This document shows, piece by piece, positions 49,954 to 61,507 of a stretch of 64,000 nucleotides of DNA (the stretch's first letter is position 1; each line of letters starts with the position of its first letter). Both the position numbers and the translations under genes were made by a program. The stretch covers positions 842,591 to 906,590 of the forward strand of contig NW_025064881.1 in the NCBI RefSeq assembly GCF_019112545.1, written 5' to 3'. The DNA comes from Guyanagaster necrorhizus (lineage: Eukaryota > Basidiomycota > Agaricomycetes > Agaricales > Physalacriaceae). A model generated the notes under the pieces. That model was not told the origin of the DNA. It saw only the letters and a list, made by a program, of their open reading frames with translations, and ran no database searches.

Positions 49954-51812
49954 GGTTGGGGAGGAGAAGAACGCGTTTCGAGGCAGCTTAATAGGCGCGT
50001 TGGAGGAGGGAGGTGACGATGAGGACAAATTTGGACCATTGTTCCCCTAATGCGGAGCTGGAATTTGGGAGATCCCGAAGTCGGCATGCATTGTTTTGCC
50101 GAGGTCCGATGTGAACTCCGCATTGTGCTGGGAACACGGCATGGAATGGCCCGCGAACTGTTTTGCGCATTAGAGCCGCGGACTCTTGCTTTGTTGTTTT
50201 TCTTCCGAGTCAAAAAGGGTTATGAGTATTACCTGATTCAAGGAAGTATGAGCAAAGGCCCACGCCACTTTCATTTCCGTCCGTGTCTTGAATGTTTGAC
50301 CTGTTACTTTGCATCGAACTCTATCGACGAACTGGTGGTTCAATGGTTCACCTGGCTGACTTGTTTCAAGGCTTTCCCATAACGGTTACATGGACACATT
50401 TACCTAAACGCCACCGCAATACGCATGCATGCACACTTGTAGCCGTCTCTCTTGAATGGTGAATGACAAGTAAGTACTACTACCAGTGATCCAGCGGAAC
50501 GATTCGGATATCCCTTTGTTGCAACCATAGCGACAGAAATTCCAAGTCAAGACCCTTCTGGAACAGCACGGGTACCGTGACCGTTTCCCTTCGCGACCCT
50601 TCCCACTTTCCCCTCAAATGACATCGCGGAACCGCGGATGATCTGCCCACGATTTGGGGGTGCACAGTGGCGTTTTTGCATTAGTAACTTGCTCAGATAA
50701 ATAATTATGAAAATACATGAGGCCTACGTTCAGGTCCATAGAGTTGGGACAGGAACATAATAGGCAAGTTGAAGCTATGTGATGACGGGTGCATTGGTAG
50801 GGCTATCGGGAAGAACATTCAACAGCGGGGAACCTGATGAAGATCCTTAAGGGAAGTTCCCATCCCTGCGAATACAAAGAGCAGGACGAATGTCGGGATT
50901 TCTTTTAGCGCATCACACTCTGACAAGACAATTAGCTGGTAAAATTGGTCAAAGTATCCTGACCTACGCCCGCGGATATCATGCACGCTCCAGGTCCAGC
51001 CCTGCTGCAGAAGAAGACTTGACGTCTCGTTCAAAAAGAGTTTAGCACATCCGTAATATAGCCCTGGCGCTGTGTCCCTGAGAAACAAAAAAAAAATATT
51101 ACTGGCGTTAACGTTGGTCTCGCCCGCCAGTCCGACGTAATTCAGTGTGACAGTCTGTGGACTTGAAAATGAAAGTGGACCTCCCCCCCCCTCCCCCCCG
51201 AGTTAGTTTGGTAGCACTGAGCAACTTTGCCATTTCGGGGATTGACCCATTAGCGAGTGCCAGGTTGGAAGTACGTTCTCCGTTTATTTCTGAAGAGAGA
51301 TACTTAGCAGGGTGACATCGACGCGATTGAACAGATCGACAGCGAAACAAATCGATAAATAGCCCCAGTGCCAAATAGATCGTTCCAAATATCATATAGA
51401 GTGTTAGCCGTCCACTCTACTAGCCAGTAGTTGGGGAATGAATAAATTCGTCTGGCCAAGTTAGGCGACCCTATGGGCTTCCGCATACGGAATACGCGTA
51501 TATCCGTAAAATCCGGTATGTGTATCACAAACAAAAGATTACTACCGCACCTGAATATTCTAGACAGAGACACATACACTTCACCTCCAGCATACTCCGT
51601 TACTCTGAAACTCAGTTGGAACAGAAGTAAAAAAAAAAAAAAAAGGTGCACATTATCCAATAAGAAGCCCCCAAAATGCCTCACCGCTGATTGGCCGAAT
51701 CGGCAATTCGCGTTCCGCGTCTTCCCACGATCCTAGAGTTCCCGAAGGCCACACAGAGGCATTTTCCCTGCAAACCAAAAAAGCCCAACGGTCCGCATCA
51801 ATTTCCTTCGTC
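49954..51812. other. Intergenic stretch, nothing recognised
   Basis: Open frames at 50,819-51,088 and 51,304-51,684 (minus) encode hydrophobic, unfamiliar sequences and lack supporting splice patterns. A C-rich tract lies at 51,182-51,200 and an A-run near 51,629. The right end is the promoter of the oxidase-subunit gene. Confidence 0.45.
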
Positions 51813-52500
51813 ATGCAAGCTGCCCTTCGTCTAGCACGCCAGCAACGTCGATGCCTCGTGACGACCGCGAACCCTGCTCACGTCCTCGCAGGCTCTACGA
51901 GCGCCGCCGTGCCCAAGCGACCCCTCATTCCGCTGTCCAACGTCGAGGCCCAATGGGACAAACTGACCTCGGAGGAGAGATCGTCGGTGCACGACCAGCT
52001 CGAGGTGCTGATGAAGAAGGACTGGAAAGAGCTGTCAATTGATGAGAAGAAGGCTGGTGCGTCCCGTCCTGGTCTAGAGCTGGAGGGGCTCGTCGTCTCA
52101 TTTATTTTTTTGCTATGAATAGCTTACTACGTTTCGTTTGGCCCTCATGGACCCCGTACACCTTCGAGCAAGCCTGGAGAGAACTTCAAGGTCTTCTTGG
52201 GTACCGCGGCCCTCCTCGGCGTCACTGGTATCTTGTTCATAGGTATTCGAGCTCTCGGTATGTTTTTTTTCTTCTTCGCATATATACCTCAAGTTTTTGA
52301 TTCTTTTCGTCGCAGCACCTGCGCCTCCCAAGACTATCAACAAGGAGTGGGAGACTGCGATGAACGAACGCGGCTTGGAGCAAAAGATGAACCCTATCAC
52401 TGGTACGTCGCCGCTACGGTCGTCTTGCAGTCAGCCTGACCTTCTTGTAGGTATATCATCGGAGGGATACAAGGGGAAGGGTTTCGTCGTGTCGAAATAG
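51813..52500 (+). CDS. Cytochrome c oxidase subunit (COX IV/Cox5 family)
   Basis: Four exons (51813-52056, 52123-52257, 52316-52402, 52451-52500), 171 residues. The start has an Arg-rich, acid-free presequence (MQAALRLARQQRRCLVTT) for mitochondrial import. Then come VEAQWDKLTSEERSSVHDQL and MKKDWKELSIDEKKA, typical of the family. AYYVSFGPHGPR and one membrane helix (FLGTAALLGVTGILFIGIRA) follow, then an intermembrane-space tail (INKEWETAMNERGLEQKMNP). It would be a nuclear-coded subunit of complex IV in the inner membrane. Confidence 0.9.
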
Positions 52501-54735
52501 ATATCCGAGACAAGTCACGACAACTAAACAATTGCCCGTTTCCTCTCGAACTTTCAGAATTGGATAAAACTTTGATATTTAAGTTGGGAGTTGGACGATA
52601 ATTGCCTCAAGATAGCTAACGTCACCATCCCGATATTTCCCTTTCAATGCCACCCCTCACATTTCAATTTGGCTGCCGGCAAAATCTATTTGTGTTGGCG
52701 CGATTCTAACGTTTGTATGGCTTCAGTAATCGTGACCGCGGCATTGCAAGTCTTGCCAGTACTGCCTTTTCCTCCAGTTTTAGATGCCAGCACACCCAAG
52801 GCACGAGGCATTCATACGGTGATTGATGTACGGCGGCCGGTCCGCGTCTGCGTTTATTTTGCTCAAAATGTGACCGTGGTCTGGCGTCGTTCGTCGCTGA
52901 CACAGCACGTGAGTTGATTTCTAGCCCACGGACCGCCAGCCTTGCGTGGTCGTGCGATTCTCCTGCTCAATATGTCTCCTATATGCTCTGTAACTAACCT
53001 TTTAGACTTTCAAGATCTCTTTGACACGCCACCCGTCCTCGTGGCGTCTGATGATGTGCTGAGAATGTCTATTCTAACTTGTAGTGGTGAGCAGATTTGA
53101 TTTTCCCCCCCCGATTTTGATTGACATCCTGGTACGGGGTACTTGGTCACAATATTGCGGGGTGGAGAATCAGCTGTCGAGTTTGGACACATTTTGTTCG
53201 TCTACTTGACCCTGATCTCTTCTTGTGACTTTTGATAAGTTTGCTCGTTTGAAAACCCTTTTTTACCGATGTGATAGGCTACACTAAACTGGTTTGAACC
53301 TTTCATCTGATGAGAACTGTTGATTGAGCATCTTCAAGGAACGTTCTTGGTTTTGCATGATATTGTACCGTTGCGAGACGCTGGGAATGGGCCTGCTTCA
53401 AGGTGATGGCTACGTATGACTTTATGTTCTGCCTTTGATCTGCTCCGAGGAATGTATCTAGTCAGCGTGCACGCACTTTCATCATCGCGTTCCTCAGTTT
53501 CTCCTCCTCGGTGCAACAAAACGACTGAAGACGGTACTTTGTGTATGCATATGGCTCCAAGGCCTCACCCTGTTCGTTCATCACTTTTGATGCGAGAATA
53601 CCAAAGGAGGTCTTGGTCGAGCCCCCATCTTTCTGATACCTCCCGAGTGGTATGAAGCCAAGGCATTCGCAGTCAACGGTGGAGGAAAGACCTCTTTTGA
53701 TCGGGGAAGTGGGTCTGGTATGGATGCGAGTGATTGTTTTTTGAACCCTAAATTGTAGGCGTCTGATTTGACAAGTTCCTCAAGGATCTATGCTCTGAGA
53801 AAACATGTGCAGATGCATGACCATACAACAGATCTTCCACTTCGGAACGAACGCGTCCGGGTTATTGCTGTATTTCAGCCATCGTAGGCGCTGCGATAAG
53901 CAGCTACTGACCGTGTTAACCTTGCATATTGCCTTCAGGCGCTGACGGAGTACCTTCTGATTTGTCACACGGGGATAGCAGACAAGTGGCGGTCTCGGAG
54001 CTCGGTCCCGACCGAAAGCGTTTCCGTTCGCTTCCCCCAACAGTGACCATACCTCCAGATTCAACGTATCGAGTGTGTTTCGAACTTGGTATTCGTCCTT
54101 GTCCTGCCAACTGCGTGGCGCTCTAGCCCAGAATATTCATTTCATTATTCTGTCAAACTGGTAATAAATGGGCTTGTCATGTCGACTTTGCATTTGGCCA
54201 TCGCCTGCGTTCTCCCCGGATATATCTTTCGGCCCATGTCATGCATGTTTCTCCCTTCTGAGCGCTCACCCCAGATCAATGATTGATCCTTTTAGGCTAG
54301 GCAGGCCTCGTTCTTTGCTCGTCCGGGGATATCGAATCGATAAGTTTTCAAACAGCACTCGTCAAAAGAGTTGCATATTAGAGGTTCGTCAATTGCCGTA
54401 GATTGCAATAATCAGTAAATGCGTCTCGCCTCAGGCACCACCTCGGGAGATACTGCCCTTCGTCTTTGTGCAGACAAAATGCTCTGCTGACCCTTAAATC
54501 AAATAATTTGAAAATTGGGATGCCTTCTCTTTGTTTCTGTTGTTTGTGAGTCTTGATCACCAGCTCATCAAAGCAGCGTAATCACATCATGGCTGATGTT
54601 GTTTCTTCTAAAACCTGCACTAAGCGGAGTGCAGGGAACGCTCTGATGAGCGGTGTTCGAATTTTGGTCCCTACTTCGGTTTATAACAGAGGTGTCCTTC
54701 TTCGGTCCCGTCTTGTTCAGCTAACCGTTTCAAAG
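52501..54735. other. Intergenic stretch, nothing recognised
   Basis: No supported gene. Short frames exist on both strands near 53,780-54,130 without motif or splice support. The frame of the EthD gene stays open upstream to 54,553 and includes an ATG at 54,589. Confidence 0.45.
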
Positions 54736-55263
54736 ATGGCCACTGGCACAATCCAAACAGACCGTGTCCGCGTCGCCCTTCTCTTCAAGCGAAAAGAAGG
54801 GCTTACGCTCGAGGAATTCTACCAGCATTGGTTCGAGGGTCTCTCGAAAATGCTCCTCTCGTCTCCGATCTTCATAGATAACGTGCTCAAATACGAACAA
54901 GTGAGTTGTTACCGAGTTCATCCCCCCCCCCCCCCCCAGGAATGCCCCCCGTCTGATTGACATGGGAAGTTACGTATTGACAACGAAACTGCGGCAATGC
55001 TGAAGACTGTGGGTTTCGAGCCGCCGGAGGAGTGGGATGGGATGGCTTTGCTGGAAGCAGAAAGCTTCGAGAAGATATTCGCTGTAAGTTTCTATTCCCG
55101 GTCGAGATAAGGAAACGTCATCTTACGTACTGCGAAGGTATTTCAGTCGGAAGAGTACAAGACGGTTATTGGTCCTTACGAGGACCAATTTTTGCAAAGA
55201 AAGAACGTTCAGATCTTTCCCTTGAGATTTGCTGTGTTCTTGGATAAGACCTTGTCAAACTAA
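54736..55263 (+). CDS. EthD-domain protein (dimeric alpha/beta barrel)
   Basis: Three exons (54736-54900, 54970-55083, 55138-55263), 134 residues. The domain shows DRVRVALLFKRKEGLTLEEF, YQHWFEGLSK, EEWDGMALLEAESFEKIF, and SEEYKTVIGPYEDQFL near the end. EthD-like proteins form small ferredoxin-like barrels, often near degradative or secondary-metabolism enzymes. The reaction here is unknown. Start placed at MATGTIQTDRVR; an ATG at 54589 would add 49 residues not typical of the family. Intron 1 contains a C-run of about 17 (near 54,922-54,939). Convergent with the first DUF6534 gene. Confidence 0.85.
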
Positions 55264-55522
55264 TCGTATCTGGGATTGGATATAACCTGTATTTATTGTT
55301 AGTCCATTTTTTCCAATTACTTTCTAGTGAAGACTGTATAGCGCTCAATATTGCATGATGGGCGAATATGTGGAAAGTCATAAAGTGTCGTCTGGAATAC
55401 AAGATGAATTATTTCCCCAAAACCAACTGGTACGTAACCCTAATGCGCAAAATTAATGCCCCGAGTGTTCACTATTAATAATATCGTCAGACGTTTCCCG
55501 GCTCTGTCTTAATTACACCAAC

Positions 55523-57198
55523 CTACAAGCCTTGGTCTTTTGGAGTATCCGAGTCATCTGAGAGAGCCATGCTGGCATTCTTCTGGTTGCGAGGATCTCT
55601 CATCTCATGGCTCTCATACTCGACACTTATGAACACCTGTTGATTCGCATGAAGGTTGAACTAAAGTGATACAAGGAAATACTTACCCCCTGTGATCGAG
55701 GTGGGATACGACCCTACAAAAAGGCGACCATGTTGAGAGGACGGGAGTTACTATTGAGAAAGTACGCACCTCGTTGCTATTCCAGGGCATTGCCAGAGGG
55801 CCCGATTCGTCCGCGATATCCTGAGTGTGGGATCGCCGCTAAGCAAAAATCATCTACAGTGAGAACCAACACTTATGACAGACGTTGCATTACGCACGGA
55901 ATTAAGACTCGAAAGCGCTGGACATCCTTAGCGTTGCGAAATTAATAGCTTTAGACAGGCATACCTGAGTTCGTATACAGTTTGGGTAAGATGAATGCGA
56001 CACCTGGGAGGGGGAAATTAGAGTGGTTGAACACAACGAAAATCGGAGAGCGCGCACAAAGATAGTAAGGCTGCCTCTGTTGGAAGCATGAGCAGGAAGG
56101 TATTGAAAAAGAAAAAACAATTGTGGGACATGCCTTCACGCCGAGAATTAAACCTAGGTCAACTATGGCGACGGTCGCAGTGAGAAGCCCTATTGATTAT
56201 ATTCAGCCTTGTGGTGCAGGCGACAGAGAAATATGGTACTTGCCATTCTGCATAGTCACTAACGATTCGGATGCTTCACCGTAAAGTAAAACTGAATTGA
56301 ACAAGAGACTCACGTCGAATAATTCTATTCAAGACGCGATTAGTCCGCCGGATAGAACCTTTTGCTCGCTGCAAACACATGGTGATAACGACCGCAATGA
56401 TGAGGTCCCCGAGTGCAGCTGGCATGAGCCACACGAGAGAGGGCGTGTCCAGTTTATTACGGAGCTCGGTCCAGTCAACCGAGTCGATGACTAAAAAGCC
56501 GATTATACTTGTCGCTATACCGCCGGCCGAGGATGTCAATGCGCACATAAGAATTATGCCGACGTAGTAATAGTTCCTACGATCGGGACACTTTGATTAG
56601 AAACCGACGCGCTGACCGTTTGGAAGATGCACAAACGTACTTGGTCAACAGCCAGATCTTCCAGGCAAAAAAACTTTGAACCATTCCTGCCATGACACCC
56701 GCCAGAAGCGGGTCAGTTGTGGCGGTCCAGTCGGCTGTGTGAAAAGCTGTAGGCGTTCAATTGCAGGCCCCAAGAAGTCACCTACCTACCTTTGGTAAAT
56801 GCGACAAGGTTCCCAAAATTATTGATCAGGAGTTTATAAACCCTACGAATCAGTCACAACTTGGAACATGTTAGCTGTGCTGCTATGTCCGTACCACATA
56901 ACCACAAAAATCGAGTTGAGCACGTCCAACGCAAAGAGAACTATGACGAAGACCTTTAGCCAGATATTGTCCCTTGAAATTCAAATCAGATAATGACATA
57001 GGAAAGGAAGATTCAACAAACTTCGGATAGCGGTCAAGGTAAATGTATAACTGCACGAACATGGCACCCAATAGAAGGATGCTCAAAAATACCGCTAGAG
57101 AAAGACGCGTTGTTTATCCCAACCGTCCCATGAAAGACATCGTAAATTTACTTACATACAACGACACCACCGAACGGGTCTGAAATTACACTGCTCAT
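55523..57198 (-). CDS. DUF6534-type multi-pass membrane protein (copy 1)
   Basis: Thirteen exons (57198-57156, 57094-57022, 56972-56895, 56842-56790, 56734-56641, 56576-56314, 56258-56244, 56189-56134, 56076-55965, 55917-55898, 55838-55770, 55713-55687, 55636-55523), 338 residues. It opens MSSVISDPFGG and has about seven hydrophobic helices, including SILLLGAMFVQLYIYLDRYP and VWLMPAALGDLIIAVVITMC. RAKGSIRRTNRVLNRIIR follows. The C-terminus is hydrophilic. It is a basidiomycete-specific family of unknown function, probably plasma-membrane. Introns 56190-56243 and 56077-56133 use GC donors. In exon 9 an intron present in copy 2 has no usable donor and is read through in frame. Confidence 0.85.
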
Positions 57199-57710
57199 AT
57201 CTGAGGGTAAAGGGGGGACGAAGAGTGGGCAAGGGAGGTAGCCGATTCAAACGCAATAATATAGCTCATCTGCTGAACCCACTGAAAGTGCACTGATCAG
57301 GGGAAGAGATAATAAGTCTGAAACTTAGCACAGCACGGGGTCCAGGACAAAGGTGAGGTTGCATGCTGAACTTTAAAAAAATAAGGCTAGATAAAGGTCT
57401 TGTTCAAGAGTCAAGCCCCGAATTTGAAATATGACCTGATATTGCCGCGGCCTCTAGCCGCCGGCCCTCATCTTCTCAAATTCTGAAGGACTTTTAGCGC
57501 AGAATAGGCTTTGTTTCAACATCTGTCTCTAAATACTACAGCGCGAATACCATCTCAGCGTCTATAATTCACGGAATATCTGAGACGGCTACTATTATAT
57601 CGTACATCCTGCTGTATAATATAATAACACACAGAAAGAAAGGACCAACTAAGACAAGAAGACATTCGGGGCTCTGAGAGGCAAGAGTCAAGTAGGTTCT
57701 CGGAATCAAC

Positions 57711-59399
57711 TCAGGGAGACTCACATGGTCCAACACTCCCACCTTTGGGTAGATCCTCTGAAGTGACAGTATCTGCATCATGATGGTCGGAGTCCTGGCG
57801 GTTCCCATACCCCATGTTGACGAACATCTACGCAGATTAGGTGATTAGTTCTAGGTCCCTGCTAATGCAATCTGGAGACTTACTTCTTCTGGTCGTGTAG
57901 TGAGTGGAGAGACGCGACCCTACCATCCGAGGGTGAGATGAAGGAGATTAAATGTTCATTTGGGACAAACGCACCGGACTACTGCCCCAGAAGCCAGATA
58001 CCATACTCAGAGACGCTGCATCATCCTCTACATCGTTGTTGCGAACGTGGCGCTGATCATCCATGAGTGAGCACTATGAAACATGTCTCATTGCGGCGTC
58101 AATACTTACAGCATTGAGACTGGACATGGCTGCAGGATTGTCAGTCGTCGAGCGACTACCACCAATAGGGGACAAGGCAATGCTTACCAGAGTTTGTATA
58201 CAGTTTGGGTAGAATAAAAGCGACGACTAAGGGGGGGAAGAGATCAAACTAAGCTAATATATGACCGCTGCGGTCGAAAGAGTGCGTACAGAGATAATAT
58301 GGCGTATCCTGAAGTCTAAACGTCAGCGGAAACCGCACGTACGATCAATTGATGCGTACCTTGATGGCAAGAATTAGAACAAGGTCAATCACTGCGACAG
58401 TTGCCGTGAGGAGACCTAGGACTCAATGAGGATAACCATACGTCTTCTGAACTTAACTGCACTTGCCGTTTTGCATGGTGACTTACCATATCATTAGTGC
58501 TGTGCCTCACAAAATATAAGAAAAAAGACTCACGGCGAATAACTCTGTTCAAGACCCGGTTCGTCCGTTTGAATGGACCTTTGGCACGTTGCAAGTACAC
58601 AGTTATGATGGTAGCGATGATAAGATCGCATACCGCCGCCGGGATCAGCCATACCAAAGCTGGGGTATCTAGTTTGATTCGTAGTTCAACCCAATTCACG
58701 GTGTCCAAGACCATGAACGCTATGGTACTGGTAGCGATGCCTCCAGCGGAGGATGCCAGCGCGAATGCGCCTATGGCGATGAAGAAGAAGTAGTTTCTGA
58801 TAGCACGATGAGCGTCCGAGCAACGACAAGTTGACTGGAAACTCACTTGGTTAAGACCCATATTTTCCAAGCAAAGAAGAACTGAACCATCCCAGACATG
58901 ATACCGGAAAGGAGAGGGTCTGTTGCGATGGTCCAATCAGCTGTGGAAGACAGATACTCAGAAATGGGGGCGTCGTCGATGGAGGGGGTGGTTACCTTTG
59001 CTGAAGGCTGCGATATTCCCAAAGTTAAGGATTAGCATTTTGTAGACCCTTCAGAGAACTTAGACAACTATCACTTCTGCGAATTGTGAAGGGTTATTGC
59101 GTACCATGCAAGCACGAAGACAGAATTCAGAATGTCCAAGGCGAACAAAACCAGGACAAATAATTTGATCCACAGGCGATCTCTTGAGAGAAAAATGAGC
59201 GTACGCGAACAAGAGATAAAGAATGAACTGACTTTGGGTAATGGTCAAAGTAGATGAACAGCTGCACGAACATCGCTCCCAAGAGGAGGATGCTCACAAA
59301 TACCGCTACGGAACAGAGTCACCTTTGTTGTATGATATATGAACAAGGACAATCACAGATGAGAACGCCACCAAAGGGGTCCGAAATCAGACTGCCCAT
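57711..59399 (-). CDS. DUF6534-type multi-pass membrane protein (copy 2)
   Basis: Fourteen exons (59399-59357, 59305-59233, 59182-59105, 59048-58996, 58940-58847, 58796-58534, 58481-58467, 58415-58360, 58308-58266, 58226-58188, 58129-58110, 58052-57975, 57919-57884, 57827-57711), 335 residues. It opens MGSLISDPFGG and matches copy 1 throughout. The first eight exons have identical lengths (43, 73, 78, 53, 94, 263, 15, 56 nt). Helices include SILLLGAMFVQLFIYFDHYP and LVWLIPAAVCDLIIATIITV. AFILPKLYTNSAMSSLNAR near the end is the family tail signature. Intron 58416-58466 is GC-AG, in the same place as copy 1. Intron 58227-58265 is only 39 nt. A tandem duplicate; function unknown. Confidence 0.87.
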
Positions 59400-59973
59400 A
59401 CTCGACGATGGAAGGGGGTTACATCAGACAACAGCGTGTCCTCACGGCTATTAAAGGACTGTGCAAGGATGCCACATTAAGTATCGGTGACGATCAAGCT
59501 GTAAATACGTTTTGAGACCTGAATGTCATTTGACGGAGAGAAAAATGTCGGATCCAAGACACGAGCCCTTGTCAATTATTGTTTATGAGACAGGATGGCC
59601 GGTCCGGGCGGCGTTCCGGTATTCTTTGGATCACCGAAAGCACGAGCCGCGGCATCTACCGCGGCAAAGATTTGCTCTATTCAGCTTCACCCGCTAAGCC
59701 GCAGCCGTAGGCTCCCCCAATAATACGTCCGTGCATCGATATTTGAATAGCATTGAGTCCCAAATAGAGGGACACATATACACTCTTCATTCGGTGCAAC
59801 GGCTGCATTCACTAGTCTGTATTTCTTCCCCCCTAAATAATACCTGTTTTGGTCTTTTTTTTTTCAGTCAAGACATGAAAGCGAAAAGACTCACCATAAG
59901 TGGATTTTCTCTGCGCTGTCATTACCAAATGTTACGGGTGTTGACAGGCTGGCCATTTTCTTCTGGAATGGAA

Positions 59974-60780
59974 TTACCATGTCCAATCTACTTGGAGGAA
60001 TCGCATTCCAGTCCTGATTTGTTGATTCCGGCGGAAGTTGTACCGCAGAGCCGAAAGCACGGCTTTCTCCACTGAATAAGTACCGTAGCGTTCACAATTG
60101 CAACCAACTGTGTTAGATTCCATGAAGGACGGCGGAGACGTGGTCTCCAAACGATGAACCCCTCTATCAAAGAACGTCCGAGTCCCGTAGCCTAGAGGAA
60201 GCTCAGTTAGCACTCAGGAAACATCTGAAGTCGTAGAGATAAATGAAATCAGGGTTGAGATGCAAGCGTGTGGTTTATCTCATACCACCTCCACTGCAGC
60301 AAAGCTCCGCACGTCGCGTTGCCGCCTGAACCATCGTTTGAAGCAGAAATGGCGCACAATTGCAACGTAATGTGAGACTCTGCCTTTGCCAGCGCGCCGT
60401 AAATCTCGAGGTCCATGCCAGCCAACTAACAAGAGTCAAAAATGTCGGTCCAGCCTTACAATAAACATCCCAGAAAATGTGTGAGGATGCATTGGGAATT
60501 TAGACATGTTTGGGCTCAGGCGGTCACAAACGTGGGTTCTTTGACCTACCAGTACGAGGCTCCGCCCTTTACTAGAACATCATGGAGAGGAACTATAGAA
60601 GGCGACGTTTACCTATCAGATCCAGCTTGGTGGTCTGCTCCACTTTGGCACCGATGAGGTAATCAATGACTGCCAAGAAATGGAAATCAGGAGCCACGGA
60701 AATAAAATGCCGACCCGACGGGCGGCTCGGGCGGTCTCCTATCTGACCACAAATAGCCTTGCTCCTGCCGGTATTTAGTA
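59974..60780 (-). other. Possible exons of an unrecognised gene
   Basis: Three protein-like pieces lie on the minus strand. Near 60,600-60,710: SVAPDFHFLAVIDYLIGAKV, ending at a GTAAAC donor. Near 60,290-60,425: MDLEIYGALAKAESHITLQL after a CTTGTTAG acceptor. Near 59,990-60,195: GYGTRTFFDRGVHRLETTSP. The phases do not join cleanly in my reading. No family is recognised. The rest of 59,400-61,507 holds nothing I can support. Confidence 0.25.
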
Positions 60781-61507
60781 TGACGCGCCTCTTCATTCAC
60801 TTGCTATAGAGAGACAGGCATAGAATTCGCTGAATGGGAACTTGCCTCAGGCCTGGCACCCTTCGCTAAAACCCGGAATACTCCGTGTTGGAAGGATAGC
60901 AAGCACAAGAAGTGAGTGAGTCAAAGCCGCTATTGAAGGGAAAAGCATTGCCGGAAGGTAAACTCCAAAAATATTTGAACTCTTATATAATTGTCGCTTC
61001 GATTCGCTTTTCGGAAAAACCGTGTCCTGTTTTAGAGTGGTGGACGGGTTGAAGCACCGACGCCATGTTGAGAAGCGAGAAATGGTGGCAGTCGTCGAAG
61101 CAGTAATGACACCTTGAACGTAAAGAGGGCCGGGGTAAACGAGAAAATCAGGTCTGCGCATCTGCTTGTCTCGGGACAGTCACGATCACGTGTACCTAAT
61201 GACCTTGCCCCAGCTTGGAGTACAGACTCGCCACCGTTAGTTCTAGTATGTCTTCTGCTGGATTTTTGGGGTTAGAAGAGTTTGATCCTGGGTCTGCAGT
61301 TCAAGTATGGCGGCGATTGGTATCTAGGTACCTATGGCGAAGCGTGAAAAAAGGTTCAAAGACTTACACAGATTCCAACAGTCTACTGGAAGCTCTCTCG
61401 CATCGTATACATAATATAGATTTGCGACAAACGTCAGACGCATACGGTATTGTAACTTAAATAGATTGCCAATAATCACATGAAGATATCGTAAAACAGA
61501 TCGTTAT

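Noticed and set aside
49986..50213. Longer N-terminus for centrin from upstream frames
   Set aside because: The upstream open frame starts only at TTG; the family normally begins near [10 protein letters not shown] 3-nt first exon is possible but unproven.
51304..51684. 126-codon minus-strand ORF upstream of the oxidase-subunit gene
   Set aside because: Hydrophobic low-complexity start, no domain, overlaps the likely promoter.
54918..54940. Poly-C run as a possible repeat element
   Set aside because: It is a simple homopolymer inside an intron; its exact length may also be a sequencing uncertainty.
61248..61460. Plus-strand ORF with a protein-like start (MSSAGFLGLEEFDPG)
   Set aside because: Short, ends just before the SMC4 3' end, no splice continuation or family found.
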